A DNA stretch of 36,636 nucleotides from Azonexus sp. (GTDB taxonomy: Bacteria > Pseudomonadota > Gammaproteobacteria > Burkholderiales > Rhodocyclaceae). Made by a program: the position numbers and the translations under genes. The notes under the pieces were generated by a model. The model saw only the letters and a program-made list of their open reading frames with translations, was not told the DNA's origin and did no database searches. The DNA lies in assembly GCA_031277255.1 (NCBI GenBank), contig JAITMS010000137.1, positions 1 to 36,636 on the forward strand, in the 5' to 3' direction. Each line of letters starts with the position of its first letter. Position 1 is the stretch's first letter. Below, piece after piece: positions 1 to 8,793 of the stretch.

Positions 1-919
1 CCCACGGATCATCCGGGGCAACGGCGCATTCGTCCTCCACCCATTGCGGCCATTGGGGGATTTTGCTGGTGCGCATGACGAGCCAGCGGCAGAGGCTCTG
101 AGGGAAAAACCATACCTGAAACAGAATTTGCAGTATCGGCGATCCGGTCAAGCTGTCCGTCACGTATTGCCAGCCGTGAAACCAGGTTTCTCTTTTGCGG
201 TCGAGATCGGGCAGGATGTGCAAGACATGGGGTTTGAGGGCTTCAAGCACGGGGCCGGGACCTTTTTCCATGTAGAGGCGGGCAAACTCAAAGAATCTCA
301 ACTGGTTTTGATAGCCCGGCTCACCGGCGCTGATATAGGGCAAGGCAATGGATTCCCTGACGGTAACGCCATCCTTGTCGAGAACGTGACCCATGATGTT
401 CAAATCACCGACAAGGGAAATATTGACATGACCTGAACCCATCCGGTTGTATATCGTCCAGTACAAATCATCCCACCCCGCCTTGAAGATGGTGCCGTCA
501 CGACGAAAGGCATAGACCTGTCGATTCTTGCGGTTGAGACGGATCGGGTAGTGGGTGTAGGTGAAGGCGTCGGTGAGGAAATAATAGAGTGACGGCAAGA
601 AGCAAATTAGCCCAAGAGGAAACAACGACAGAAACCAATATTCGCCGGTATAAAATGCCGCATATACCGAAAATGGCATAAGAAAAAAACAAAATAATAA
701 ATAAGGTCCTATAACCAACGTCAGCAGATTGCCCCGCATCGAATACCATTTGTCTACATACTCAATAAAAGTACCATTGAATCTGATAAGAGAATTATCG
801 TATTGAAGCTCATCATCATGGCTGGCTTGATGCTTGATATTGAATTGATTTGTCCTTTCGTAAAGTTCAAGCGGGCGGTTCACATGGAACCCTTTTTTTG
901 ACATGCCATAGATATTCAT
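1..919 (-). CDS. DUF6708-like two-TM membrane protein (C-terminus cut by window edge)
   Basis: The frame is open from an ATG at 919 to the left edge (about 306 codons) with no stop in the window. An AAAGGA Shine-Dalgarno lies about 8 nt upstream. Two adjacent hydrophobic stretches (about residues 65-115) form a hairpin-like membrane anchor. A soluble part follows with a segment reading IRLNRKNRQVYAFRRDG and then WDDLYW. The far end has WFFPQSLCRW, RTSKIPQWP and DECAVAPDDPW. These features resemble the DUF6708 family, often found near type VI secretion effectors; that assignment is from memory. Base composition is lower in G+C near the N-terminus than in the neighbours, as is common for accessory genes. 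It lies in the same direction as ribE, about 90 bp downstream of it. Function unknown. Confidence 0.72.
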   Translation of the reverse strand, partial: MNIYGMSKKGFHVNRPLELYERTNQFNIKHQASHDDELQYDNSLIRFNGTFIEYVDKWYSMRGNLLTLVIGPYLLFCFFLMPFSVYAAFYTGEYWFLSLFPLGLICFLPSLYYFLTDAFTYTHYPIRLNRKNRQVYAFRRDGTIFKAGWDDLYWTIYNRMGSGHVNISLVGDLNIMGHVLDKDGVTVRESIALPYISAGEPGYQNQLRFFEFARLYMEKGPGPVLEALKPHVLHILPDLDRKRETWFHGWQYVTDSLTGSPILQILFQVWFFPQSLCRWLVMRTSKIPQWPQWVEDECAVAPDDPW

Positions 920-949
920 CTGATTATCCTTTACCGGGCCACCAGTCCA

Positions 950-982
950 AAAAGGGGGCGAAAAGGGGGCGAAAAGGGTCGG
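950..982. repeat. 11-bp tandem repeat, three copies
   Basis: The unit AAAAGGGGGCG occurs twice exactly (950-960, 961-971) and a third time with changes (972-982). It lies between the ribE stop and the start of the DUF6708-like gene, in a spot where slippage could vary copy number without touching a protein. Confidence 0.7.
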
Positions 983-1010
983 AGTCGTTTGATTTCCTCC
1001 CCCGCCGCCC

Positions 1011-1604
1011 TCAGCCCTCTCCGACGCTGACCATGCGCTCGACGTAGCGGGCGATGAGGTCGACTTCGAGATTGACCTTGGCCCCGGCGGTCAGCCGGGA
1101 CAGGGTGGTGTTTTCCAGCGTGTGGGCAATGAGATTGATGGCAAAGACCGGGCCGTCGACGGTGTTGGTGGTCAGGCTGACGCCGTCGACGGCGATTGAG
1201 CCTTTGCGGGCGATGTAGCGGGCGAGTTCTTCGGGGGCGCGGATGACCAGCAGGCGGTTGTCGCCGATCGGCTCGAAGCGCAGCACCTCGCCGACGCCGT
1301 CGACATGGCCGGAGACGAGGTGGCCGCCGATGACGTCGTTGAGGCGCAGGGCTTTTTCCAGATTGACCGGGCCGGGGGCGTCGAGGCCGACGGTGCAGGC
1401 GAGTGTTTCCCGTGAAACATCGACCATGAACTGATTGCCGTCTTTGCCGACGACGGTGAGGCAGACGCCGTTGTGGGCGATGGAGTCGCCCAGGACAACA
1501 TCGTCGAGGCCGAGGCGACCCGCTTCGACCGTCAGACGCAACCCGGATTCGCGGGGGTTAAGCTGGGTAATGCGGCCCAGCGCCGCGATGATTCCTGAAA
1601 ACAT
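1011..1604 (-). CDS. ribE: Riboflavin synthase, alpha subunit
   Basis: 197 aa. It catalyses the last step of riboflavin synthesis, dismutation of two 6,7-dimethyl-8-ribityllumazines to riboflavin and the pyrimidinedione. The protein shows the family's internal duplication: it starts MFSGII, the first lumazine-binding half carries GDSIAHNGVCLTV (about residues 40-52), and the second repeats it as GSIAVDGVSLTTN (about 135-147). Length is normal for the family. An AAAGG Shine-Dalgarno precedes the ATG at 1604. No other rib gene is in the window, so it stands apart from a rib operon. The codons for residues VSRET hold a parS-like palindrome (1404-1419). Confidence 0.95.
   Translation of the reverse strand: MFSGIIAALGRITQLNPRESGLRLTVEAGRLGLDDVVLGDSIAHNGVCLTVVGKDGNQFMVDVSRETLACTVGLDAPGPVNLEKALRLNDVIGGHLVSGHVDGVGEVLRFEPIGDNRLLVIRAPEELARYIARKGSIAVDGVSLTTNTVDGPVFAINLIAHTLENTTLSRLTAGAKVNLEVDLIARYVERMVSVGEG
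1404..1419. other. parS: parS-like 16-bp palindrome (candidate ParB-binding site)
   Basis: The sequence TGTTTCCCGTGAAACA differs at one base from the widely conserved chromosomal parS TGTTTCACGTGAAACA. It sits inside ribE, about 8 kb from parAB. On the coding strand it encodes V-S-R-E-T using GTT, TCA and ACA, A/T-ending codons that are unusual in this GC-rich gene. The single deviation is the third base of the Arg codon. parS sites commonly lie within genes near parAB. Binding is inferred, not shown. Confidence 0.6.
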
Positions 1605-1660
1605 GGCTGAACCTTTGGCTGGCGTATGGCGTTGAAAAGCGAATACTACCAGCGGCTGAC

Positions 1661-3583
1661 TCAGCGCGAGCCGCGTCCGCCACGGTCGCCGCCGCGGCTG
1701 CCGCCGCCGTAGTTGGCGCGGTTGCCGTCAGATCGCCCGCGTCCGCTGTCGGCGGCGCGGGCGGCGGGCGCGGGGCTGGCCTGGCGCGACTGCATCTGGG
1801 CGGGTTGCGGCGCTGACCGCGTTGCGGTCGGTTGGCGGCGCATGTCCGGCATCGGCTGGCTTCTCGGCGCGGATGGCGCGGCGCTTGGCGGCGGCATCCG
1901 GCTCTCGCTGCGCCCGCCGAAGCGGTTTGGCGTTTGTCTTGGCGAACTGGCGGGCGCTGCTACTGGCGCGGGCGAGCGGCTGGCGCGCTCATCGCGCTGC
2001 GGCGGGATGTTGCGGGGTGCTGGCGCGGGGGCGTTTTCCATGCGGCGCGAAGCGGGCGCTGGCCTGGCTTCCTGGCGCGGCGCATCCGGCGCTTGCCCGC
2101 GCGGCGCTGCGGGCTGGCTGGCTGGCGCGGCGACGGCCCGGTTGGTCAGGTTGCCGGAAGTTGCCGTCGGCGGTCGGGTTTCGCTGTCGCGTCGGTACTG
2201 CCGGTCTGGGGCCGAATGCATCTCCGGCGCGGCCTGGCGCGGTCTGGCGGATGGTTCCGGGCGGGTGGTCGCGCCCGCTCGCCGGGCTTCCGGCGTCGGC
2301 GTCAGCCAGTCGCGGGAAGCTGCTTGCGGGGCGCGGGCGAGGTCGCGGCTGTCGATGCGCTGAAAATCCCGGCTGCCGATGCTTTGTCCCTGACGCATAC
2401 GGTCGGCGGGGATGACGGTGGCGGCTCGCGGGTTGTCGCGATACCGGAAGTTGGCTGGCGCGCCGCCACGGGTGGCGCGTTCGATCACCGTCACGTTGCG
2501 GACATGGACGATGTTGAGTCGTTGCGCATAGGCCGGGCTGTAGCGGTAACGCGGCACATAGACTTCGCGCGGGGCGAGCGGGAACCAGCCGACGGCGGGT
2601 GCTGCGCCAAAGCCGAAGGTGACGCTCCAGCCGGGGTCGCCAATCCACGAGACGAGCGCCGGGGCGTACACCGGACGGACGGCGCGGCGGCCCGGCGTCC
2701 ACGCCCAGCGGCTGCCGAGCATGACCCAGCGGCCATAGTGGAAGGGGGCGAAACCCCAGGGCGCGGCGTCGATCCAGGTCCAGCCCCAGGGGGCGACCCA
2801 GGCCCAGCGGCCAAAGCGGTACGGCGCCCAGTCGGCGGCGACGGCGCGCGGCGTCCACACCGCGCCGTAATCGGCGTTGTCGCTCCAGTCGCCGTAGGCG
2901 TCGAGATCCTGATAGCCGGTCATATAGGGCGAGACGTTGCGGCTGGCTGTCTTGGCCAGGGTGGCGTTTTCGCGCTCGGCAACCCAGTGGTCGAAATCAT
3001 CCGGGCGGGCGGCGTCGCCGCTGACCAGATCGCCGTTGAACAGGGCGGCGCGCTTGCCCGCGCCCAACTGGCTCTGCTGGCCGTTTTGCCAGATGCTGGC
3101 GTGACCGGCAAAGACGGTGATTTCGCTGCGGTCGCTGGCGACCTCGAAGCGATAGCGGCCAGCGGCGGCGAAGCGCACCAGGCCATCCGGCAGACGCAGC
3201 AACAGGTCGGCGGCCTGCGCGCCGTCCATGATGCTGACGGCAAGACGACCGGCGCTCAGGTCGAGCCGTATTTCGCGGTCGTTGATGAGGGAAAATTCGA
3301 GGCGGCTGTTTTCGTCAAGGCGGAGCGCAGTCGCGTCGATCCAGGCTTCGACCCGCCCGCGGTCGCCGGTTTCCAGCACCGCGCCGCTGCTCAGCGGCCA
3401 GTTGCGCGTCGCTTCTTCCGGCGCGGCGTTGCGCTCAAGGCGAAAACTCACGTCGCCCTCGATGAGGGCCAGACGGCCAACGCGGCCCGGCGGGTCAATG
3501 GCGTCCTCAGCCGGAGCCGCCAGCGGCGCGGCGAGAAACAGGGCAAAGAACAGGCTGCCGGTCAGACGGAATAAGCTGGACAT
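1661..3583 (-). CDS. Secreted FecR-domain / DUF6600 protein with Pro/Arg-rich tail
   Basis: About 640 aa from the ATG at 3583, chosen because a GGGAG lies 7 nt upstream; a TTG two codons earlier is less likely. A signal peptide (residues 1 to about 25, cleaved after APLAAPA) is followed by a FecR-like beta domain (about 30-190). Next comes a Trp/Tyr/Pro-rich DUF6600 region (about 215-340) with YGDWSDNADYG, WAPYRFGRW and HYGRWV repeats. The C-terminal 250 or so residues are low-complexity, rich in Pro, Ala, Arg and Ser, and end in Gly/Arg clusters (GGGSRGGDRGGRGSR). It is probably periplasmic or envelope-bound. The TonB-signalling role of true FecR is not implied, because no FecI sigma factor or receptor is adjacent. 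The tail looks disordered and could bind polyanions. Confidence 0.85.
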   Translation of the reverse strand: MSSLFRLTGSLFFALFLAAPLAAPAEDAIDPPGRVGRLALIEGDVSFRLERNAAPEEATRNWPLSSGAVLETGDRGRVEAWIDATALRLDENSRLEFSLINDREIRLDLSAGRLAVSIMDGAQAADLLLRLPDGLVRFAAAGRYRFEVASDRSEITVFAGHASIWQNGQQSQLGAGKRAALFNGDLVSGDAARPDDFDHWVAERENATLAKTASRNVSPYMTGYQDLDAYGDWSDNADYGAVWTPRAVAADWAPYRFGRWAWVAPWGWTWIDAAPWGFAPFHYGRWVMLGSRWAWTPGRRAVRPVYAPALVSWIGDPGWSVTFGFGAAPAVGWFPLAPREVYVPRYRYSPAYAQRLNIVHVRNVTVIERATRGGAPANFRYRDNPRAATVIPADRMRQGQSIGSRDFQRIDSRDLARAPQAASRDWLTPTPEARRAGATTRPEPSARPRQAAPEMHSAPDRQYRRDSETRPPTATSGNLTNRAVAAPASQPAAPRGQAPDAPRQEARPAPASRRMENAPAPAPRNIPPQRDERASRSPAPVAAPASSPRQTPNRFGGRSESRMPPPSAAPSAPRSQPMPDMRRQPTATRSAPQPAQMQSRQASPAPAARAADSGRGRSDGNRANYGGGSRGGDRGGRGSR

Positions 3584-3691
3584 GGTCAACTCCCGTGAAG
3601 TGGGTGAGCCGCCAGCGGCAAGCGGCGGGCGACAGCTTGATTAAGGCACCGTCCGCGCCGGCAAGCTAGCGGCGGAACGTGGCAAGTGGTT

Positions 3692-5401
3692 TCAGGATGT
3701 TACCGGGCGGGCGTCCGGCTGCTCAATGGGCATGTCATATTTTCTGGCGACATCCCCGTACAGTTCAAGCGCCGAGATGACGCGCGGACTCTTGCGGTCT
3801 TTCTGCCGGGCGCGCATCAGGTAGCCGTAGGCGAGCGCCGCCAGTTCCTCATCCCAGCCGTCGCGGTCCATCAGCGTGTAGATGGCCTTGGCGGCATTGA
3901 CGAGGAATTGCAGATTGGGCACCTTTTCCGCCGTTTTGATGAGCATCTGCACCGATCCCGTCAAATCGCCGTCACGCGCCGCGAGAACGCCCCGGTTGTT
4001 GAGTTCGATGATTTCGCGGCTGACTTTTTCCAGCAGCGCCTTGCCGGCGTCGGGCTGGCCGGTTTTTTCAAAGGCCCGGTTGATCTGGTCGAGCAGGTGC
4101 TTGTCCTCGTGATTTTCCACCGCCGCCTGGTGCATCAGACGGTCGCCCGCCGTCGCCTCGCCGGTGGCGTAACAGGCTTCGGCCAGATCGACGGCGAGCC
4201 GCGTCGACGGCGGCTGCCGCCAGGGGTCGGCCTCTTTTTCGATTTCCTGCTGTAGCTCAAGGGCCAGTTTGACCAGATCCTTGGCTTTGTCCGGCGTGCC
4301 TTCCGCCGTCAGGCACAGCGATTCGGCGACCAGTGAGGCGAGTTCGGCCTGTTTGTCGCCGCGCCGCTCGCGCTTCATGTCGCTGATCAGCTTGCGCGAA
4401 GCGGCCAGATCGCCGCGCCCGACCAGCACCCGCGAGAGATTGACGAAATCGTCGATGGCGCACAGGCTGGAGCCTTTGCTCCGCGCCAGCGCCTTGCTGT
4501 ACGCCTTTTCCGCCGTCAGAAGATCGTTGTTGCGGGCGGCGACATCGCCCATCTGGCGCTGCCGCATACTGTTGTGCGGCGACGCTTTGGCCCCTTTTTC
4601 AAGCGCCTCCTGGGCGGCGGCCAGATCGCCGCGCGCCTCATGCACGGTGGCGAGAAAATCGTAGGCCGAAAGCAGATTGGGCGTCTCCTGCAACACTTCC
4701 TCGGCCAGCTTCCCGGCCTCCTCCAGCGCGCCACGGTCGCGCAGGACGGCAGCCAGCCCCATCCTCGCCCACGGCGCGGCGCGCCCTTCCAGCGCCTGAC
4801 GGTAAATCGCCTCGGCCTCGTCAGTGCGGCCCAGGCTTTGCAGCAGTTCGCCCTTGAAGCGCAAGGCGTCGTACAGATACTGCGACTCCCGTTCCATCAC
4901 CTGATCGCAGGCGGCGATGGCCTCCTGCAAAGCGCCGCGCTCGATCTGCTCGTAAATTTTGCGCAACACATGCTTCTTGTAAATCGCCTTGACCAGCCGG
5001 ATCTGCATCTGTTCGGCGGTAAAGGGCCGAACCAGATAATCATCCGGCGTCAGTTCGGCCAGCGCCACGACATTCGAGAAACTGCGCTCGCTGGTCACGA
5101 TCATGTACACCGTCGCCAACGGAATCAGGCGGGCGTGGCGCAATTCCTCAAGCAACTGCTGCCCGTCCCGCCCGTCATCAAGCACGAAATCAGAAAGGAT
5201 GATGTCAAAACGATGACTCCTCGCCTGCCGCACCACCTCCGCCGCGCTACCCGCCCCATGCACGGCGGTGACGCCAATGGCGCCAAGCATCAGCCGCAGG
5301 GAATCCCGCGCCGGCGGATGACGGTCGACGATCAGGACGCGCTTTTTGGTCAGCGTCTGCCGCAGTACCTGCAACATTTCCTGATTATCGAGGGGGTTCA
5401 T
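3692..5401 (-). CDS. Response regulator receiver domain fused to TPR repeats
   Basis: 569 aa from the ATG at 5401 (MNPLDNQEML); an upstream in-frame ATG would add 37 residues with no family resemblance. The receiver domain spans about residues 20-135. The phosphoacceptor is Asp71 (LSDFVLDDG) and the switch Thr is Thr103 (VTSE). The usual Lys of the K-P signature is Arg125 (YLVRPF), which is unusual. TPR-type helical repeats (about 150-420) follow, such as GRTDEAEAIYRQALEG and EKAYSKAL, then a second helical region to the C-terminus. There is no DNA-binding or GGDEF output domain, so the output is presumably protein-protein contact. No histidine kinase is adjacent, making it an orphan regulator. 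Confidence 0.85.
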   Translation of the reverse strand: MNPLDNQEMLQVLRQTLTKKRVLIVDRHPPARDSLRLMLGAIGVTAVHGAGSAAEVVRQARSHRFDIILSDFVLDDGRDGQQLLEELRHARLIPLATVYMIVTSERSFSNVVALAELTPDDYLVRPFTAEQMQIRLVKAIYKKHVLRKIYEQIERGALQEAIAACDQVMERESQYLYDALRFKGELLQSLGRTDEAEAIYRQALEGRAAPWARMGLAAVLRDRGALEEAGKLAEEVLQETPNLLSAYDFLATVHEARGDLAAAQEALEKGAKASPHNSMRQRQMGDVAARNNDLLTAEKAYSKALARSKGSSLCAIDDFVNLSRVLVGRGDLAASRKLISDMKRERRGDKQAELASLVAESLCLTAEGTPDKAKDLVKLALELQQEIEKEADPWRQPPSTRLAVDLAEACYATGEATAGDRLMHQAAVENHEDKHLLDQINRAFEKTGQPDAGKALLEKVSREIIELNNRGVLAARDGDLTGSVQMLIKTAEKVPNLQFLVNAAKAIYTLMDRDGWDEELAALAYGYLMRARQKDRKSPRVISALELYGDVARKYDMPIEQPDARPVTS

Positions 5402-5697
5402 GGTCGTTCGGGTCGGTAACAATGCCGGGGGCAACTTACTGCACTTCCTTGGCTGGGGCAAGACTAATAGGGGAAAAGAAGTGGGCAATGCACGCCCGAT
5501 GAGGTGCAGCAACGCGGATGTGCTCGGTGCAAGGTGTGGGCCAAGGAATTGATTGTGGACGAACGGTGTGCTTATGTGGTACTACACGAGCGAGATCCAA
5601 GATGGGCAGGAGCGAGGGGGGTACTCTAGACGCTACCAAACAGTAAATGCTAAACTTTGTAAGCTATGCTTAGTTCTGATATTTTAAGCGGTGACAC
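5402..5697. other. Intergenic region between divergent genes, boundary of an AT-rich islet
   Basis: No coding sequence is convincing here. Composition shifts from GC-rich (left) to AT-rich (from about 5640). Upstream of the protease gene there are only weak promoter-like hexamers (TTGTAA near 5657, TGATAT near 5677, spacing too short). I see no tRNA, inverted repeat or target duplication that would mark how the islet arrived. Confidence 0.5.
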
Positions 5698-6582
5698 ATG
5701 ACTATTAATCACCTCCAACTCATGGATCAGACGATCTTTGATGTCATTAACAAAAACGAAGAAGAAATTGAAGGTAAGCTGAACGCAAATGTTATCTATT
5801 TCCTTGGAGAAATCAGATATGAAACTATGCAGCTTTTTAGAAATTTCATCGAAAAATTGTGTGGTAACTCTACTCACAAGAGGGATGTGTTAGCGATATG
5901 TCTAACTACCCCTGGCGGTTCAGCGGAGGTTGTAGAAAAGTTAGTTGAAATTATCAGGCATCACTTTAATACGGTCTATTTCATTGTCCCGCACATGGCA
6001 ATGTCCGCTGGCACTATATTCTGTATGTCTGGCGACCGTATTTATATGGATTATGCATCATCCTTGGGGCCGATTGACCCACAAGTTCCCGATAAGGATG
6101 GGAAGTATCTAGTGCCGGCGCTTGGATATTTGGATAAGGTTTTCGAGCTAATCGAAAAATCACGTAATAATACTATTACAGCTGCCGAATTTGCCTTACT
6201 TGAAAAACAAGACTTGGCAATGCTAAGGTCATTTGAACAGGCGAAAGAACTTTCTATCGAACTGTTAAAAAAATGGCTCGTCGAATATAAATTCAAGGAT
6301 TGGAGCCAGCACAGGACGAATAATCCTGGTGCCGCTGTCACGGAAGAAGAGAAGAAAGCAAGGGCTGAAGATATTGCCAAAAATCTGTCGGACAATAATC
6401 GTTGGCATTCACATGGACGCTTCATTAGTATGAGAACTTTGGCTGATCTCCGTTTGCAAATTGACGATTTAGGAGTTAATGCTGAACTTCATAAATATGT
6501 GCGGCTTTATAGTGATACTTTGGCTGATTATCTAACGAGACAACGAATTCCATTTTTTCTTTACAACCGACATGTAAACTAG
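5698..6582 (+). CDS. Clp-fold (SDH/SppA-like) serine protease
   Basis: 294 aa. The core fits the ClpP/crotonase fold of the serine dehydrogenase proteinase (SDH) and SppA-like group. A TPGG oxyanion/helix motif is at residues 71-74, the likely nucleophile is Ser103 in MAMSAGTIF, and MDYASSLGPIDPQ follows at about 117-129. The C-terminal half is helical and charged, and there is no signal peptide or obvious membrane segment, so it is probably cytosolic. The start has only a weak GGTG ribosome site; Met9 is an alternative. G+C is near 40%, far below the flanks, which suggests horizontal acquisition. It is 11 nt from a small partner gene. Its substrate cannot be read from the sequence. Confidence 0.85.
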   Translation: MTINHLQLMDQTIFDVINKNEEEIEGKLNANVIYFLGEIRYETMQLFRNFIEKLCGNSTHKRDVLAICLTTPGGSAEVVEKLVEIIRHHFNTVYFIVPHMAMSAGTIFCMSGDRIYMDYASSLGPIDPQVPDKDGKYLVPALGYLDKVFELIEKSRNNTITAAEFALLEKQDLAMLRSFEQAKELSIELLKKWLVEYKFKDWSQHRTNNPGAAVTEEEKKARAEDIAKNLSDNNRWHSHGRFISMRTLADLRLQIDDLGVNAELHKYVRLYSDTLADYLTRQRIPFFLYNRHVN

Positions 6583-6593
6583 CGGAGGCCACT

Positions 6594-6782
6594 ATGAACA
6601 TTGAGAAAGAGTTGAAAAGAGAACTGAAGCGGAAGAGCGATGAGATGAGTGCGAACAAGAAATCAGAACAGATCGAGGCCTTTCAAAAGCTAAAGGAAAA
6701 GATTGACCAAGCTGGTTATCTATACGGTGATAAATATCAAACACCGCTAATGCATCGCTTGGGTCTTACACTCTCAGAATAA
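6594..6782 (+). CDS. Small charged protein, partner of the Clp-fold protease
   Basis: 62 aa, very Lys/Glu-rich. The N-terminal two thirds (KELKRELKRKSDEMSANKK, then IEAFQKLKEKIDQAG) is predicted helical. The end reads YGDKYQTPLMHRLGLTLSE. A strong GGAGG lies 5 nt before the ATG and the gene begins 11 nt after the protease stop, so the two are almost certainly cotranscribed. A terminator follows 26 nt after the stop. No known family is recognised. It could be an adaptor, an inhibitor or a substrate of the protease; nothing in the sequence decides between these. Confidence 0.75.
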   Translation: MNIEKELKRELKRKSDEMSANKKSEQIEAFQKLKEKIDQAGYLYGDKYQTPLMHRLGLTLSE

Positions 6783-6807
6783 CACCCTCTAACACTTTCT
6801 AACCCCC

Positions 6808-6828
6808 ACCCGGCCCAGCCGGGTTTTT
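6808..6828 (+). terminator. Rho-independent terminator closing the protease islet
   Basis: A perfect 7-bp stem (ACCCGGC / GCCGGGT) with a CCA loop is followed by TTTT after the stem's last T. It separates the islet from mnmG, which starts 52 nt downstream. Confidence 0.88.
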
Positions 6829-6879
6829 ATTCATTGGCTACCACTGCCTAATTTACTGCCGCTGCAACAAGCCCCCGAA

Positions 6880-8793
6880 ATGCTTTATCCCACCCGTTTC
6901 GACGTGATTGTCGTTGGTGGCGGCCATGCTGGCACCGAGGCCGCGCTGGCTGCCGCCCGGTCGGGCGCGGCGACCTTGTTGCTGACGCATACGCTCGATA
7001 CGCTGGGGGCGATGAGTTGCAATCCGTCGATTGGCGGCATCGGCAAGGGGCATCTGGTGCGCGAAATTGACGCGCTGGGCGGGGCGATGGCGGCGGCGGC
7101 GGATGAAAGCGGCATTCAATTCCGTATTCTCAACGCCTCGAAAGGCCCGGCGGTGCGGGCGACGCGCGTTCAGGCCGACCGTGCGTTGTACCGGCAGGCG
7201 ATTCGGGAGCGGTTGGAAAATCAGGCCAATCTGACGCTTTTTGCCCAGGCGGTCGACGATCTGCTGGTCGAAGGCGGGCGGGTTCAGGGCGTGGTGACGC
7301 AATTGGGCGTGCGCTTCGCGGCGCGGACCGTGGTGTTGACGGCGGGCACCTTTCTCAACGGCAAAATCCATGTCGGGCTGGAAAGCACGGCGGGCGGGCG
7401 CATGGGCGACGCGGCTTCGGTACCGCTGGCAGCAAGGCTCAAGGAATTGAATCTGCCGCAAGGGCGGCTGAAAACCGGGACGCCGCCGCGTCTTGATGGC
7501 AAGACCATCAATTTTGCCTTGACCGAGGCGCAGTATTCGGACGATCCGCTGCCGGTTTTTTCCTTTCTCGGCAGCGCCGCCCGGCATCCGCAGCAGCGGC
7601 CTTGCTGGATCACCGAAACCAACGCGCGGACGCACGACATCATCCGTGGCGGCCTTGATCGCTCGCCGATGTACACCGGCGTCATCGAGGGCGTCGGCCC
7701 GCGTTACTGTCCGTCGATCGAGGACAAGATTCACCGTTTTGCCGACAAGAGCAGCCACAACGTCTTTCTTGAGCCGGAAGGCTTGACGACGCACGAAATT
7801 TACCCGAACGGCATTTCCACCAGTCTGCCCTTCGATGTCCAACTGGCGCTGGTGCGCTCGATTCGCGGGCTGGAAAATTGCCACATTCTGCGCCCCGGCT
7901 ACGCCATCGAATACGATTTTTACGATCCGCGCGGCTTGCAGGGCACGCTGGAAACCAAGGCTATCGACGGCCTCTTTTTCGCCGGGCAGATCAATGGCAC
8001 CACGGGTTACGAAGAAGCGGCGGCGCAGGGGCTGCTGGCGGGCATCAACGCGGCGCGGCAGGCGCGGGATCAGGCGGGCTGGCAGCCGCGGCGCAGCGAA
8101 GCCTATCTCGGCGTGCTGGTCGATGACCTGATGACGCGCGGCGTCACCGATCCTTACCGGATGTTCACCAGCCGCGCCGAATACCGCCTGTCGCTGCGGG
8201 AAGACAACGCCGACCTGCGCCTGACCGAACAGGGCCGCGCCCTCGGTCTGGTCGATGATGTCCGCTGGGACGCCTTCTGCCGGAAGCGCGACGCCATCGC
8301 CGCCGAACAGGAGCGGCTCAAATCAACCTGGGTCAATCCCAGAATCGTCGCCGTCGAAGATTGCCTGCGCGTCCTTGGCAAGACCATCGAGCGCGAGTAC
8401 AGCCTGTTCGATCTGCTGCGCCGCCCGGAGGTTTCCTACGCCAGCCTGATGACGCTGCCGGTTGCTGGCGGGCCGCCGCAAAGCGACCCGCTGGTCGTCG
8501 AGCAACTGGAAATCGCCGCCAGGTATCAGGGCTATATCGACCGCCAGAGCGAGGAAGTGGCCCGTTCCGCCCATTACGAGACGACGGTCTTGCCGGACGA
8601 TCTCGATTACGGCAGCGTTGCCGGGCTGTCCAACGAGGTCAGGCAGAAACTGGGGCAGCAGCGGCCCCAGACCATCGGCCAGGCCTCGCGCATTCAGGGC
8701 GTGACGCCCGCCGCCATTGCGCTCCTGCTGGTTCATCTGAAGCGCATCGAGACGCCGCCGCGCCCCGGCCCGTCTTTGCCGCAAGCGGCATGA
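6880..8793 (+). CDS. mnmG: tRNA uridine-5-carboxymethylaminomethyl modification enzyme MnmG (GidA)
   Basis: 637 aa, full length. With MnmE it installs the cmnm5 group on the wobble uridine of several tRNAs, using FAD and methylene-tetrahydrofolate. The N-terminal FAD motif is [13 protein letters not shown] (about residues 11-23). The conserved [20 protein letters not shown] stretch is at about 47-66, with [22 protein letters not shown] farther on. The helical C-terminal MnmE/tRNA-binding part ends [16 protein letters not shown]. The Shine-Dalgarno is weak. It is the first gene of a four-gene string (mnmG-rsmG-parA-parB) in which every stop overlaps the next start. Confidence 0.97.
   Translation: MLYPTRFDVIVVGGGHAGTEAALAAARSGAATLLLTHTLDTLGAMSCNPSIGGIGKGHLVREIDALGGAMAAAADESGIQFRILNASKGPAVRATRVQADRALYRQAIRERLENQANLTLFAQAVDDLLVEGGRVQGVVTQLGVRFAARTVVLTAGTFLNGKIHVGLESTAGGRMGDAASVPLAARLKELNLPQGRLKTGTPPRLDGKTINFALTEAQYSDDPLPVFSFLGSAARHPQQRPCWITETNARTHDIIRGGLDRSPMYTGVIEGVGPRYCPSIEDKIHRFADKSSHNVFLEPEGLTTHEIYPNGISTSLPFDVQLALVRSIRGLENCHILRPGYAIEYDFYDPRGLQGTLETKAIDGLFFAGQINGTTGYEEAAAQGLLAGINAARQARDQAGWQPRRSEAYLGVLVDDLMTRGVTDPYRMFTSRAEYRLSLREDNADLRLTEQGRALGLVDDVRWDAFCRKRDAIAAEQERLKSTWVNPRIVAVEDCLRVLGKTIEREYSLFDLLRRPEVSYASLMTLPVAGGPPQSDPLVVEQLEIAARYQGYIDRQSEEVARSAHYETTVLPDDLDYGSVAGLSNEVRQKLGQQRPQTIGQASRIQGVTPAAIALLLVHLKRIETPPRPGPSLPQAA

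Noticed and set aside
1713-3574. Long open frames on the plus strand across the FecR/DUF6600 gene (up to about 580 codons)
   Set aside because: They are antisense shadows caused by GC-rich, low-complexity coding; they lack ribosome sites and family motifs, while the minus frame has a signal peptide and recognisable domains.
5402-5697. Possible oriC, given nearby mnmG-rsmG-parAB
   Set aside because: Only isolated 7-of-9 matches to the DnaA box (for example near 5550 and 35815), no cluster and no AT-rich 13-mers; dnaA and dnaN are not in the window.
6853-7884. 343-codon open frame antisense to mnmG
   Set aside because: It lies opposite a highly conserved full-length MnmG and has no domain signature.
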